30,546 nt of DNA from Pseudoruminococcus_B sp937901805 (GTDB taxonomy: Bacteria > Bacillota > Clostridia > Oscillospirales > Ruminococcaceae): positions 1 to 30,546 of the forward strand of contig CAUWNS010000022.1 in NCBI GenBank assembly GCA_963560245.1, read 5' to 3'. Numbering within the stretch: the stretch's first letter is position 1; each line of letters opens with the position of its first letter. The notes under the pieces were generated by a model. That model made no database searches and had not been told where the DNA came from. It saw only the letters and a program-made list of their open reading frames with translations. Made by a program: the position numbers and the translations under genes. Positions 1 to 8,524 of this stretch are shown piece by piece.

Positions 1-154
1 TTTATCGGCAAAATTGATTGAATGATACCAATATCTTTAACTATGTGATACCGGCTGGACAGATTCGGAGCTTAAGGTGTGTGATACATGACAAAACTGT
101 ATGGAAAGGAAATGCTCGTCATTTTTGTAATTCGTCATAAAAGGAGGATTTTTC

Positions 155-772
155 ATGCAGACAAATGCGTCATTGCTGCTCAGGACTTTGAGCGAACAGG
201 AAGTTTCCGATATTTACCGCGCACATACGATCCATGATTTTCCGAAATCGGAGTTAAAACCCCTCTCCTCCATGCTTAAATTCATGAAGACGGGGGATTA
301 CCTCTGCTATGGGCTTTTTGAGAATGGGCAGCTGCGGGCCTACGCCTATTTTTTTGTCAATGGGGATATTCTGATGCTGGATTATTTTGCAATGTGCAGA
401 CAGTACCGTTCCGGTGGGTACGGCAGCCGCTTTTTAGCGCTTCTCAAACAGCATTGCAGCCGGATCCGGGCAATTCTTTTGGAAGTGGAATCCCCGGACT
501 GCGCACAGAATGAGTCTGAACGCGCTGTGCGCGATCGGAGGGTGGCCTTTTACCAGCGCAGCGGGGTACAGAAAACCCAAGTAACCAGCCTGGCGTTCGG
601 GGTGGAATATGACATCATGTATCTGCCCTGCAAGCAGGGGTTATCCGATGAACAGGTACGGGAGGAACTTCTGGCCGTTTACCGCAAAATGATATCCCCG
701 GAGGCGTTCGAGAAAAAGCTTCTCGTCCGCCGTCCGGAGGAGCCGCGTACCGTGCCGCCTGCACAATCATGA
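155..772 (+). CDS. GNAT-family N-acetyltransferase
   Basis: This 205-residue protein is probably a GNAT acetyltransferase that moves an acetyl group from acetyl-CoA to an unknown amine. The middle of the protein has the GNAT pattern: a beta-hairpin region (LMLDYFAMCRQYRSGGYGS, about residues 73-91) that ends in an R-x-x-G-x-G-S acetyl-CoA pyrophosphate loop, then a helix and a strand with LLEVESP. The start is ATG 155, seven bases after a strong AAAAGGAGG site. The charged tail of about 40 residues lies outside the usual fold. The gene is 10 bases upstream of the methyltransferase at 783, so the two are probably co-transcribed. The substrate cannot be told from sequence. I saw no convincing promoter in the 154 bases before it. 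Confidence 0.8.
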   Translation: MQTNASLLLRTLSEQEVSDIYRAHTIHDFPKSELKPLSSMLKFMKTGDYLCYGLFENGQLRAYAYFFVNGDILMLDYFAMCRQYRSGGYGSRFLALLKQHCSRIRAILLEVESPDCAQNESERAVRDRRVAFYQRSGVQKTQVTSLAFGVEYDIMYLPCKQGLSDEQVREELLAVYRKMISPEAFEKKLLVRRPEEPRTVPPAQS

Positions 773-782
773 GGAGGATTCT

Positions 783-1523
783 ATGAAAGAAAACCACTAT
801 GATGACGCGGTCTTTTTTGAAAAATACAGCCGCTTTCCCCGCTCCGTGCAGGGACTGAGCGCCGCAGGGGAATGGCACGAGCTGAAAAAGATGCTGCCCG
901 GCTTTTGCGGAAAGCGGGTGCTCGATATTGGCTGCGGGTTTGGCTGGCACTGTGCGTATGCCGCGCAGCAGGGGGCAAAACAGGTCGTCGGGACAGATCT
1001 CTCCGAGAAAATGCTCCAGGTAGCGCGGGAGAAAAATGCCTCCCCTGTGATTGCCTATGAGCGGATTGCGATGGAGGATCTGGAGTTTCCCTCTGAGAGC
1101 TTTGATGTTGTGCTCAGCTCTCTTGCGCTGCACTATACGCCGGAGTATTCCCAGATCTGTGAAAAAGTGTACCGTTTCCTGGTTCCGGGAGGGGTGTTCG
1201 TATTTTCAGTGGAACATCCAGTTTTCACTGCCTACGGCAGCCAGGATTGGATCTATGACGGCAAGGGCAACCCGGATCACTGGCCGGTAGACCGCTATTT
1301 CCTGGAAGGGGAGCGGCAGGCGGTATTTTTGGGAGAACCTGTGAAAAAGTATCACAGAACCCTGACAACCTATCTGTCCTGCCTGCTGGAACAGGGATTC
1401 ATTCTGGAAGCAGCGGTGGAACCGCAGCCGGATCCGCGCTTGCTTCACACAGTCGAGGGGATGGAGGAGGAACTACGCCGCCCGATGATGCTGCTTATCC
1501 GCGCCAAAAAAGACGGCCGGTAA
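783..1523 (+). CDS. class I SAM-dependent methyltransferase
   Basis: This 246-residue protein is a class I methyltransferase with a Rossmann fold. Motif I for S-adenosylmethionine binding is VLDIGCGFGWHCAYA (about residues 46-60). An acidic motif II residue follows (VVGTDLSEKML), and the post-motif region has SFDVVLSSLALHYTPEY. The arrangement resembles the Methyltransf_11/25 families, which act on small molecules or are uncharacterised; the acceptor is unknown. The start is ATG 783 behind a GAGGATT site, 10 bases after the acetyltransferase stop, which suggests one operon. The gene converges with the Ca2+-ATPase at 1561. I did not find a convincing intrinsic terminator in the 37 bases between the two stops. 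Confidence 0.85.
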   Translation: MKENHYDDAVFFEKYSRFPRSVQGLSAAGEWHELKKMLPGFCGKRVLDIGCGFGWHCAYAAQQGAKQVVGTDLSEKMLQVAREKNASPVIAYERIAMEDLEFPSESFDVVLSSLALHYTPEYSQICEKVYRFLVPGGVFVFSVEHPVFTAYGSQDWIYDGKGNPDHWPVDRYFLEGERQAVFLGEPVKKYHRTLTTYLSCLLEQGFILEAAVEPQPDPRLLHTVEGMEEELRRPMMLLIRAKKDGR

Positions 1524-1560
1524 ACAGAGAGGCGTCAAAAACCGGGTTTTAAAAAAGAGA

Positions 1561-4284
1561 TTACCGCCCCTGGGAAAGGGCGTCCACATCTTCAATGGCA
1601 GACTGCTTTTTCGGTCGGCGCTTTTTCAGGGAGAACAGCGCGACCAGAAGGGGAACGGCTGCAATATAGGCAAAGGTGACGCCGAGCTGCGGCAGAGTCA
1701 GCGGGACAGTCCGGAAGATGGCGGACAGCGCCGGGAAATAGACGGCTGCAAAGACAATGGCGCCGGAAACCAGCACTGCAAAAATCAATTTGACATTGTC
1801 AAAGGGATTGATTTGAAACAGCGATTTTTTCTCTGATTTGCACTCAAAAACATGGATGAGCTGTGTGAATACAAGCGCCAGCAGCGAAGCGGTGCGCGCG
1901 GCGTCTACATTGTGGGTCATTTTAAAAATAGCGACAAAGACGGCCAGCGTGGTCAGCCCGATCATGCAGCCGCGGAAAATAATGGTTGTAGCGAGCCCGC
2001 CGGCAAAGATACTGTCTTCCCGCCGGCGGGGTTTTTCGCGCATAATGTCGCTGTCTCCCGGTTCCAGCCCGAGTGCAATCGCCGGCAGGCCGTCCGTGAC
2101 CAAGTTTACGATTAGGATGTGGATGGGGAGCAGGACAACCGGCAGCCCAATGAGCATACCCAGGAACATGGTGAGCACTTCTCCGATGTTGCATGAAAGC
2201 AGGTAACGGATGAATTTGCGGATGTTGCGGTAGATGATGCGCCCTTCTTCAATCGCCGATACCAGGGTTGAAAAATTGTCGTCAAGCAAAATTACAGAAG
2301 ACGCTTCTTTTGTGACGTCGGTTCCGGAAATCCCCATGGAGACCCCAATGTCCGCCTCCTTAATAGCAGGGGCGTCGTTGACGCCGTCCCCAGTCATCGC
2401 GACGATGTGCCCGGCCCGCTTGAAGGCGCGGACAATCCGGAGTTTATGGCTCGGGCTGACCCGGGCAAATACGCTGATATTGGAAATTTCGGCGGCGAGT
2501 TGGCTGTCGCTCATCTCGTCGAGCTCTGCGCCGGATACGACCCGTTCTCCCGGGCGCAGAATGCCGATTTCCTGTGCGATGGCAGCCGCAGTGGTCTTGT
2601 GATCCCCGGTAATCATCACCGGGCGGATACCGGCGCGCCGGCATTCCCGCACGCTGGAAAAGACTTCTTTGCGCGGGGGATCCATCATCCCGCACAGCCC
2701 TAAGTAAACCAGGCCGTTTTCCGGTTCTTGGGGAGAGGCGGCGGTTTTGCAGGCAAACGCCAATACCCGGAGCGCGTTTTTCGCCATCTCCTCATTTTGA
2801 CTGAGGATTTTTTGGCGGTGGGAAGCAGTCAGGGGGACGGTTTTGCCGTCAATCATGGTGTAGGAGCATTTTTGCAGCAGGATATCCGGCGCACCTTTGG
2901 TAAACATGGTAATCCGTCCCTGTGCGTCCGCATAGAGGACGGACATACACTTGCGTTCGGAATCAAAGGGGATTTCCCCGACTTTCTGCAGGCTGTGCTC
3001 CAGTTCTTCCCGGGTAATGCCGGCTTTTTTGGCGGCTATTACCAGGGCTGCCTCTGTCGGATCGCCGGATACGGAGAGTTCCATGCCGCCGCGTTTCTGT
3101 GCTTTCTGCTCTAAAACCGCCGCGTTGCTGCACAGGACGAAGGAATCGAGGATGGTGCGCATCAGTGGGGAACGGGTAGGGACGACGGGATTTCCGGAAC
3201 TGGTAAAACCGCCGTCCATCTCATATCCATTTCCAGACACATCGACGCTGAAGGAGAGTGCGGCGATTTTTTTAACGGTCATCTTGTTTTCTGTCAGGGT
3301 TCCAGTCTTGTCTGTGCAGATGACGTCCGCGCACCCAAGCGTCTCTACAGAGTAGAGTTTGCGGATTAGGGCCTGGCGTTTTACCATCCTGCCGACGGCA
3401 AGGGCCAGGACGATGGTGACAATGGCGGACAGACCCTCAGGTACCGCCGCAACGGAGAGGGAAATCCCGGTCAGCAGCATGTCAAACACAGCTTCTCCCC
3501 GCAGGATTCCTGTGACGCTCACCACCGCACAGATGGCAAGGCAGCCGATGGCGATGTATTTTCCAAGCTGGTCGAGCTTTTTTTGCAAAGGGGTTTGCTC
3601 TTCTTCAATGTTGCCGAGCATTCCGGCAATTTCGCCCATCTGGGTGTTCATGCCGGTGGCGGTCACGAGCATCCTGCCTCGCCCTTTTGTAACAACCGTT
3701 CCCATGTAGACTTCGTTCTGTGCCTCGTGGGGAGCATTTCCAAAAGAAAAGGGCTTTTTGTGTACGGACTCCCCGGTCAGGAGCGCTTCGTCCGCACACA
3801 GGCCATAACATTCGGATAAGATCCCATCGGCCGGGATTTTATCCCCTTCTTCCAGCAGGATAATATCCCCGATCGTGACCTCACTCGCAGGAATCTGCTT
3901 AGGCTTTCCGTCGCGCAGGGCGGTGCAGGTGGGGGCGGCCATCTGGCGCAGGGCGGCAATAGTCTTTTCCGTCTTGTATTCCTGCAAAAACCCCAGCAGG
4001 GCGTTTAAGAAGACGATTGCCATGATGGTAAACGCCTCTGTAATGTCGCCCATCACAACGGAGAGAATCGTAGAAAACAGCAGGATCATGGTCAGGACAT
4101 CCTTAAACTGGGATGCCAGGATTTTTCCGGCGCGAACCTTCTTTCCTCCCTTTAATACGTTTTCCCCATATTCTCTTAAATTTTTTTCTGCCTGCCTGCT
4201 TGTTAAGCCAAGCAGGGCGTCCTTGTCGATCTTGTTCATTTGCTTCACCGCCATTTTCATACTTGTCAGGACAGCTTGTTTCAA
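1561..4284 (-). CDS. P2-type calcium-translocating ATPase
   Basis: This is a cation-pumping P-type ATPase of about 907 residues, close to the usual length of bacterial Ca2+-ATPases. Visible motifs are the actuator loop TGES, the phosphorylation site DKTGTLT (Asp325 in the long form), KGAPD in the nucleotide domain and MTGDGVNDAPA in the hinge. Ca2+-coordinating positions known from SERCA are kept: PEGL in TM4 (as PEGLSAIV, with Ser in place of the usual Pro), N-x-x-E in TM5 (LLSCNIGEV) and N-x-x-TD in TM6 (NLVTDGLPA). Calcium export is therefore the best guess. The start is uncertain: TTG 4284 follows AAAGGA closely, while ATG codons about 8 and 16 codons later are alternatives. The gene lies 61 bases after the SLOG gene on the same strand and is probably co-transcribed with it. 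Confidence 0.93.
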   Translation of the reverse strand: MKQAVLTSMKMAVKQMNKIDKDALLGLTSRQAEKNLREYGENVLKGGKKVRAGKILASQFKDVLTMILLFSTILSVVMGDITEAFTIMAIVFLNALLGFLQEYKTEKTIAALRQMAAPTCTALRDGKPKQIPASEVTIGDIILLEEGDKIPADGILSECYGLCADEALLTGESVHKKPFSFGNAPHEAQNEVYMGTVVTKGRGRMLVTATGMNTQMGEIAGMLGNIEEEQTPLQKKLDQLGKYIAIGCLAICAVVSVTGILRGEAVFDMLLTGISLSVAAVPEGLSAIVTIVLALAVGRMVKRQALIRKLYSVETLGCADVICTDKTGTLTENKMTVKKIAALSFSVDVSGNGYEMDGGFTSSGNPVVPTRSPLMRTILDSFVLCSNAAVLEQKAQKRGGMELSVSGDPTEAALVIAAKKAGITREELEHSLQKVGEIPFDSERKCMSVLYADAQGRITMFTKGAPDILLQKCSYTMIDGKTVPLTASHRQKILSQNEEMAKNALRVLAFACKTAASPQEPENGLVYLGLCGMMDPPRKEVFSSVRECRRAGIRPVMITGDHKTTAAAIAQEIGILRPGERVVSGAELDEMSDSQLAAEISNISVFARVSPSHKLRIVRAFKRAGHIVAMTGDGVNDAPAIKEADIGVSMGISGTDVTKEASSVILLDDNFSTLVSAIEEGRIIYRNIRKFIRYLLSCNIGEVLTMFLGMLIGLPVVLLPIHILIVNLVTDGLPAIALGLEPGDSDIMREKPRRREDSIFAGGLATTIIFRGCMIGLTTLAVFVAIFKMTHNVDAARTASLLALVFTQLIHVFECKSEKKSLFQINPFDNVKLIFAVLVSGAIVFAAVYFPALSAIFRTVPLTLPQLGVTFAYIAAVPLLVALFSLKKRRPKKQSAIEDVDALSQGR

Positions 4285-4345
4285 GTTGTCCTTTTTCAGT
4301 TTATTCAGCGCGGGGAAGCATTATGACGATAGGGAAAGGGAGGTC

Positions 4346-4711
4346 TCAGCAGTGCCCCTGTTTGGGTTTGGGATCCAGCGGGATAATTCGGAACGGCTTT
4401 CTCCGGCGGATACATTCCGCAATTACCTGTTTGGTGCCGCTGGAGCGCATGTCCCAAAAGGCAAGGACAAGATCGCTGTATTCGATAATTTCCAGGTTTC
4501 TCCGCAGAGGAGCTCCTTTTCCATAAATTTCAAATTTTGGCAAAAAAATCTTAATCGGCACATCCAGGACATGAGCCGCGGCCTGGGCAATGGAATCAAT
4601 TCCCACAGCGCCGCCGCTGACAATTTCCGAGCATCCGGTAGGCAGAAACGAGATCATCTGGGAAACGGAAAAATCTGCGCAGCTCCTGGAGCCAACCACA
4701 GCAACACGCAT
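4346..4711 (-). CDS. SLOG-family (DprA/Smf-like Rossmann) small protein
   Basis: This 121-residue protein resembles stand-alone SLOG domains, the nucleotide-binding Rossmann-like fold shared by DprA and LOG proteins. It starts with MRVAVVGSR, carries the conserved glycine-rich IVSGGAVGIDSIAQ (about residues 30-43), and has the basic loop GKGAPLRRN followed by a strand and FWD. Proteins of this shape are thought to bind or cleave nucleotide-type ligands, but the function of this subgroup is not known. The start is ATG 4711 with AGAGGTGAT upstream. It has its own extended -10 promoter and leads into the Ca2+-ATPase gene. It is too short to be a full DprA, which also has SAM and winged-helix domains. 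Confidence 0.75.
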   Translation of the reverse strand: MRVAVVGSRSCADFSVSQMISFLPTGCSEIVSGGAVGIDSIAQAAAHVLDVPIKIFLPKFEIYGKGAPLRRNLEIIEYSDLVLAFWDMRSSGTKQVIAECIRRRKPFRIIPLDPKPKQGHC

Positions 4712-4742
4712 CGTATATCACCTCTTATCACAGTACGCTTAA

Positions 4743-4771
4743 AGTATACCACAATTTACTAAAAGTGACAT
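4743..4771 (-). promoter_or_regulatory. sigma-A promoter of the SLOG gene / Ca2+-ATPase unit
   Basis: Read on the minus strand there is ATGTCA as -35 (4771-4766), a 17-base spacer and TATACT as -10 (4748-4743). TGG directly before the -10 makes it an extended -10. Transcription would begin about 25 bases upstream of the ATG at 4711. Confidence 0.6.
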
Positions 4772-4802
4772 TGCTTTTTCCAAAATACGAATCAAATTCC
4801 AG

Positions 4803-4832
4803 AGATAATTCTTTCTTCTATGTGGCATAGTA
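4803..4832 (+). promoter_or_regulatory. possible sigma-G (forespore) promoter of spoIVB
   Basis: AGATA at 4803-4807 and CATAGTA at 4826-4832 are separated by 18 bases. This resembles the sigma-F/sigma-G pattern (GHATR, about 18 bases, CATxHTA) with one mismatch in each half. The position, about 20 bases before the ribosome binding site, and the known forespore expression of spoIVB support it. The motif is short, so this is an inference. Confidence 0.35.
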
Positions 4833-4865
4833 ACTGTGTGGCACTTTACACAGGAGGAAAATAAA

Positions 4866-6083
4866 ATGAAAAAATGGATTAAAAAGGCCGCGGCGTCCCT
4901 GCTGGCAATTTCTGCAGTGGCGTTTGCGGCGGTAGGATATACCGGTTCAAATTTGGCGGATCACTACAGTGTCTTTTCCGGGGATTCCCTTTCCTTTGGA
5001 AAATCCGGTTTCTTAAGCTCTGCGGTTACTGGGAGCGGACGGAAACAGTCCGAGGATGGCAGCTATCAGGTTGATGTCAAGCTTTTTGGCATGGTTCCTG
5101 TTAAAAAGGTATCCGTGGATGTGGTGGACAGGCAGACTCTGATTCCGTGCGGCACACCGTTTGGGGTAAAAATGTTTACGCAGGGCGTCCTGGTGGTTTC
5201 CATGTCCGACGTGGAAACAGCAGATGGGATGGTAAACCCTGCGAAAGAGGCAGGCATTCAGATTGGCGACATTATCACACAGATTGAAAGCAAACCGGTC
5301 AATACCAATGAACAGGTTTCTGAAATGGTGGAAAACAGCAATGGACAGCCGCTCAAAATCACTGCCATTCACAAAAACGAGATGTATGAAACCACTCTTA
5401 CTCCGGCTGTTTCCGTTTCCCATACCGGGTATCGGGCGGGTATGTGGGTACGCGACAGTTCCGCCGGCATTGGTACCCTCACCTTTTACAGTCCTCAAAG
5501 CGGAGTGTTCGGCGGTTTGGGCCATGCGATCTGCGATGTGGATACCGGGGAGATTATGCCTCTTATGACCGGAGAAGTCGTGGACGTTGCCATCAACAAT
5601 GTAATCAAGGCACAGTCCGGTTCCCCTGGAGAACTTCGGGGAAGTTTTGCCGGCGCAAAGGATGTCGGCCGTCTCATGCAGAATACGGAAACCGGGATTT
5701 ACGGCGTCCTGTTTGAAGCGTACACCGGTCATGAGGCCATGCCGATTGCACTCAAGCAGGAGATCCAGGAGGGAGAGGCCGAGATCTTGGCAACTATTGA
5801 CGGGGATACCCCAAAGAAGTATAGTATTAAAATTGAGAAGGTCAGTTATTCAGAAAAAGCAAAGACCAAAAATATGGTGATTAAAGTGACCGATCCGGAG
5901 CTTTTAGAAAAGACGGGCGGGATTGTACAGGGGATGAGCGGCAGCCCGATTCTCCAAAATGGAAGGTTCGTTGGTGCAGTCACCCATGTCTTTGTCAACG
6001 ATCCGACACGCGGCTACGGCATTTTTATTGAAAATATGCTGGACGGTGCACAGGAAATCATCGAAGAACATCAGACACAGTGA
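4866..6083 (+). CDS. spoIVB: SpoIVB signalling serine peptidase
   Basis: SpoIVB is a forespore-secreted serine peptidase (family S55). In the known pathway it cleaves SpoIVFA across the intermembrane space and so triggers SpoIVFB to activate sigma-K in the mother cell. The 405-residue protein has one N-terminal membrane anchor (about residues 8-25), a PDZ domain (about 100-185, with AGIQIGDIITQIESKPV) and the S55 domain. Catalytic candidates are His220 in GGLGHAICD and Ser358 in VQGMSGSPIL, and the conserved VTHVFVNDP follows. The start is ATG 4866, seven bases after AGGAGG; an in-frame GTG 30 bases earlier would place the ribosome site inside the gene. It sits directly before spo0A, an order conserved in spore-forming Firmicutes. 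recN, often the preceding gene, is absent here. Confidence 0.96.
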   Translation: MKKWIKKAAASLLAISAVAFAAVGYTGSNLADHYSVFSGDSLSFGKSGFLSSAVTGSGRKQSEDGSYQVDVKLFGMVPVKKVSVDVVDRQTLIPCGTPFGVKMFTQGVLVVSMSDVETADGMVNPAKEAGIQIGDIITQIESKPVNTNEQVSEMVENSNGQPLKITAIHKNEMYETTLTPAVSVSHTGYRAGMWVRDSSAGIGTLTFYSPQSGVFGGLGHAICDVDTGEIMPLMTGEVVDVAINNVIKAQSGSPGELRGSFAGAKDVGRLMQNTETGIYGVLFEAYTGHEAMPIALKQEIQEGEAEILATIDGDTPKKYSIKIEKVSYSEKAKTKNMVIKVTDPELLEKTGGIVQGMSGSPILQNGRFVGAVTHVFVNDPTRGYGIFIENMLDGAQEIIEEHQTQ

Positions 6084-6153
6084 TCTTATGGGATTGTAAA
6101 GCGAAATAGGGAGTGCTGCGCGAAAATAATTTACATTTTTTGGCAGAAACCTC

Positions 6154-6185
6154 TTGCATAACCTGTAAAATTATGGTAATATAAT
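6154..6185 (+). promoter_or_regulatory. probable vegetative promoter of spo0A
   Basis: TTGCAT at 6154-6159 is followed by TAATAT at 6177-6182 (spacer 17). An overlapping TATAAT at 6180-6185 would give a spacer of 20. The site lies between spoIVB and spo0A, so spo0A can be expressed apart from spoIVB. No exact Spo0A box (TGTCGAA) was seen nearby. Confidence 0.5.
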
Positions 6186-6221
6186 CCTGTCATCAACAAC
6201 TACACCAATGGGGGAAGGAAC

Positions 6222-7007
6222 ATGGACAACAAGCCAAAAGTATTAATCGCAGACGACAGCAAGGATTTTGGTGTAATCTGTGGAAATTTATTAAAATCCT
6301 ACGGTTTTGAACCGTTAATGTCGCAAAAGGACGGAACAAAAGTCATCGATGCAATTCTCGCCGGGCATCCGGATATCGTGCTGATGGATGTTTTTATGCC
6401 GTATCTGGATGCGATTGGGGTGATGAAGCGTATCCGGGAATCCGGAGAAAAAATACCTCTGTTTTTAGTCATGTCCAGTGTGGACAGTCCTATGCTCGAA
6501 CATGAGATGCTTTCCAGCGGGGCTTCCTATTATTTTTTAAAGCCATTTGATATGGAAGTCATGGCAGAACGGATTACTCAGCTTTCCGGGTATCATCAGC
6601 CGTCTGCACATAAAAATTTGGGTGTGGGAGCTGCTGATCCGGTTCAACTGGAACCGGATCTCGAGATGCTGGTAACCGACATCATCCACCAAATTGGAGT
6701 TCCCGCGCATATCAAAGGTTACCATTATCTGCGCGAGGCTATCATCCTCGCTATCAGGGATCACGATATTATCAATGCCGTGACAAAACAATTGTACCCG
6801 ACTGTTGCGAAAAAACATGATACCACGTCCTCCCGTGTAGAACGGGCGATTCGTCATGCCATCGAAGTGGCGTGGGACAGGGGCGATGTGGATACGCTCA
6901 ATTCCTATTTTGGGTATACTATCCATAATGGCAAGGGCAAGCCAACGAATTCTGAGTTTATCGCAATGATTGCCGACAGACTCCGCCTTCAGCTCAAAAT
7001 CAGCTGA
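6222..7007 (+). CDS. spo0A: Spo0A, master sporulation response regulator
   Basis: Spo0A is the phosphorelay- or kinase-activated transcription factor that starts sporulation. Residues 1-120 are a receiver domain with the acidic pair Asp11/Asp12, the phosphoacceptor Asp56 in VLMDVFMP and the conserved Lys in FLKPFD. The C-terminal DNA-binding domain has the signature helix SSRVERAIRHAIEVAW and ends with KPTNSEFIAMIADRLRL, near-identical to known Spo0A proteins. At 261 residues it is about the usual length. The start is ATG 6222 after GGGGAAGG. It is followed by a strong terminator at 7106-7132. Confidence 0.98.
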   Translation: MDNKPKVLIADDSKDFGVICGNLLKSYGFEPLMSQKDGTKVIDAILAGHPDIVLMDVFMPYLDAIGVMKRIRESGEKIPLFLVMSSVDSPMLEHEMLSSGASYYFLKPFDMEVMAERITQLSGYHQPSAHKNLGVGAADPVQLEPDLEMLVTDIIHQIGVPAHIKGYHYLREAIILAIRDHDIINAVTKQLYPTVAKKHDTTSSRVERAIRHAIEVAWDRGDVDTLNSYFGYTIHNGKGKPTNSEFIAMIADRLRLQLKIS

Positions 7008-7105
7008 GGCGTGTCTATAAACCCCATATCTTCCTTACAATTCCTGTCCGAAAAAGCCGCCGGTTTCCGACGGCCTTTCGGGCTGTCCGGTCTATTCCCC
7101 ATGCT

Positions 7106-7132
7106 GCCCCTGCCGTCTGGCAGGGGCTTTTT
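7106..7132 (+). terminator. rho-independent terminator after spo0A
   Basis: A perfect 9-base-pair stem (GCCCCTGCC with GGCAGGGGC) encloses the loop GTCT and is followed by TTTTT on the plus strand. Confidence 0.9.
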
Positions 7133-7174
7133 GCTGCCGAGTGGATTTGCCCTACCGATTTTTTCCAAAAAACC

Positions 7175-7211
7175 AAAAAGCAGGAGGGCCTTGCAGCTCT
7201 CCTGCTTTTTT
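7175..7211 (-). terminator. terminator after serS (bidirectional)
   Basis: AAAAAGCAGGAG (7175-7186) pairs with CTCCTGCTTTTT (7199-7210) around a 12-base loop. A-rich and T-rich flanks on both sides let it work in either direction. It lies 10 bases beyond the serS stop. Confidence 0.85.
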
Positions 7212-7220
7212 GTTCAGAGA

Positions 7221-8501
7221 TTATTTTATCAAGGATTTTCCGCCCATGTACATGCGCAGTGCCTCCGGAATGTTGACGGAACCATCCGCATTGAGATTGT
7301 TTTCCAAAAAAGCAATCAGCATACGCGGCGGTGCGACCACGGTGTTGTTGAGCGTGTGCGGGAGATAATTGCCCTTTTCCTTGTTTTTCACGCGGATACC
7401 GAGCCGGCGCGCCTGCGCGTCTCCCAGGTTGGAGCAGCTTCCGACCTCGAAATATTTTTTCTGGCGGGGGGACCAGGCTTCCACATCGATGCTCTTGACC
7501 TTTAAATCCGCAAGATCACCGGAGCAGCACTCCAGCGTACGCACCGGGATATCCAGGGAACGGAAGAAATCAACGGTGTTGTGGTAGAGTTTTTCAAACC
7601 ACTCCATGCTGTCCTCCGGTTTGCAGACGACGATCATCTCCTGTTTTTCAAACTGGTGGATCCGGTAGACGCCGCGTTCCTCAATACCATGTGCGCCTAC
7701 TTCCTTGCGGAAACAGGGGGAGTAGCTGGTGAGCGCCTGCGGGAGTTTGTCTTCGGTGAGGATGGTATCGATGAATTTGCCGATCATCGAATGTTCGCTC
7801 GTCCCAATCAGGTACAGGTCTTCCCCTTCAATTTTGTACATCATGTTTTCCATTTCTGCAAAGCTCATGACGCCGTTGACAACGTCTCCGCGGATCATAA
7901 ACGGAGGGATATAGTAGGTAAAGCCGCGGTCGATCATGAAATCGCGTGCATAGGAGAGGATGGCGGAGTGCAGGCGGGCGATATCCCCGCACAGGTAGTA
8001 AAACCCGTTTCCGCTGGTCTTTCTGGCGCTGTCCAGATCGATCCCGTTGAGCCGTTCCATGATGTCTACATGGTAGGGAATTTCAAAATCCGGCACAGCC
8101 GGCTCGCCAAAGCGTTCGACTTCGACGTTCTCGCTGTCGTCCTTCCCAATGGGGACGGAAGGGTCAATGATGTTCGGGATGACAAGCATCCGCTCGCGGA
8201 TGAGTGCGGAGAGATCCTCCTCCCGCGCCTCCAGTTCACTGAGTTCTTTTGCCATGGAGGTAACCTGGGCTTTTGCCTGTTCCGCTTCCTCTTTCATGCC
8301 CTTCGCCATAAATCCGCCAATCTGCTTGCTGATGGCGTTGCGCTGTCCCCGCAGATAGTCGCAGCGGGTTTTGGCTGCGCGGTATTCTTCGTCAAAGGCA
8401 ATTACTTCATCGACCAGCGGAAGCTTTTCGTCCTGGAATTTGCGCTTGATGTTTTCTTTGACAATGTCCGGGTTTGTCCTGAGAAATTTGATGTCCAGCA
8501 T
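7221..8501 (-). CDS. serS: seryl-tRNA synthetase
   Basis: SerRS charges tRNA-Ser with serine in the cytoplasm. The 426-residue protein has the usual length and layout: an N-terminal long-arm coiled coil for tRNA binding (about residues 30-100, rich in Lys/Glu/Ala) and a class II catalytic core. Motif 2 is CFRKEVGAHGIEERGVYRIH followed by QFEKQEM, and motif 3 is the segment with APPRMLIAFLENN. The motif 3 lead-in reads LNNTVVAPPR where the Bacillus/E. coli type has LNGSGLAVGR; the arginine is kept. The start is ATG 8501 with an AGGAGG site in the leader. Expression is controlled by a T-box with a UCC specifier immediately upstream. Confidence 0.97.
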   Translation of the reverse strand: MLDIKFLRTNPDIVKENIKRKFQDEKLPLVDEVIAFDEEYRAAKTRCDYLRGQRNAISKQIGGFMAKGMKEEAEQAKAQVTSMAKELSELEAREEDLSALIRERMLVIPNIIDPSVPIGKDDSENVEVERFGEPAVPDFEIPYHVDIMERLNGIDLDSARKTSGNGFYYLCGDIARLHSAILSYARDFMIDRGFTYYIPPFMIRGDVVNGVMSFAEMENMMYKIEGEDLYLIGTSEHSMIGKFIDTILTEDKLPQALTSYSPCFRKEVGAHGIEERGVYRIHQFEKQEMIVVCKPEDSMEWFEKLYHNTVDFFRSLDIPVRTLECCSGDLADLKVKSIDVEAWSPRQKKYFEVGSCSNLGDAQARRLGIRVKNKEKGNYLPHTLNNTVVAPPRMLIAFLENNLNADGSVNIPEALRMYMGGKSLIK

Positions 8502-8524
8502 TATGGATTCCTCCTGTAATTTTT

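Noticed and set aside
1524..1560. Terminator between the methyltransferase and the Ca2+-ATPase
   Set aside because: AAAACC/GGGTTTT is nearly loopless, so it cannot form a normal terminator hairpin.
7048..7090. First GC-rich hairpin after spo0A as terminator
   Set aside because: The stem has a mismatch and no T run follows; the perfect hairpin at 7106-7132 is the terminator.
7581..8519. Long plus-strand frame opposite serS
   Set aside because: It is antisense to a highly conserved synthetase and its T-box, with a composition typical of a shadow frame.
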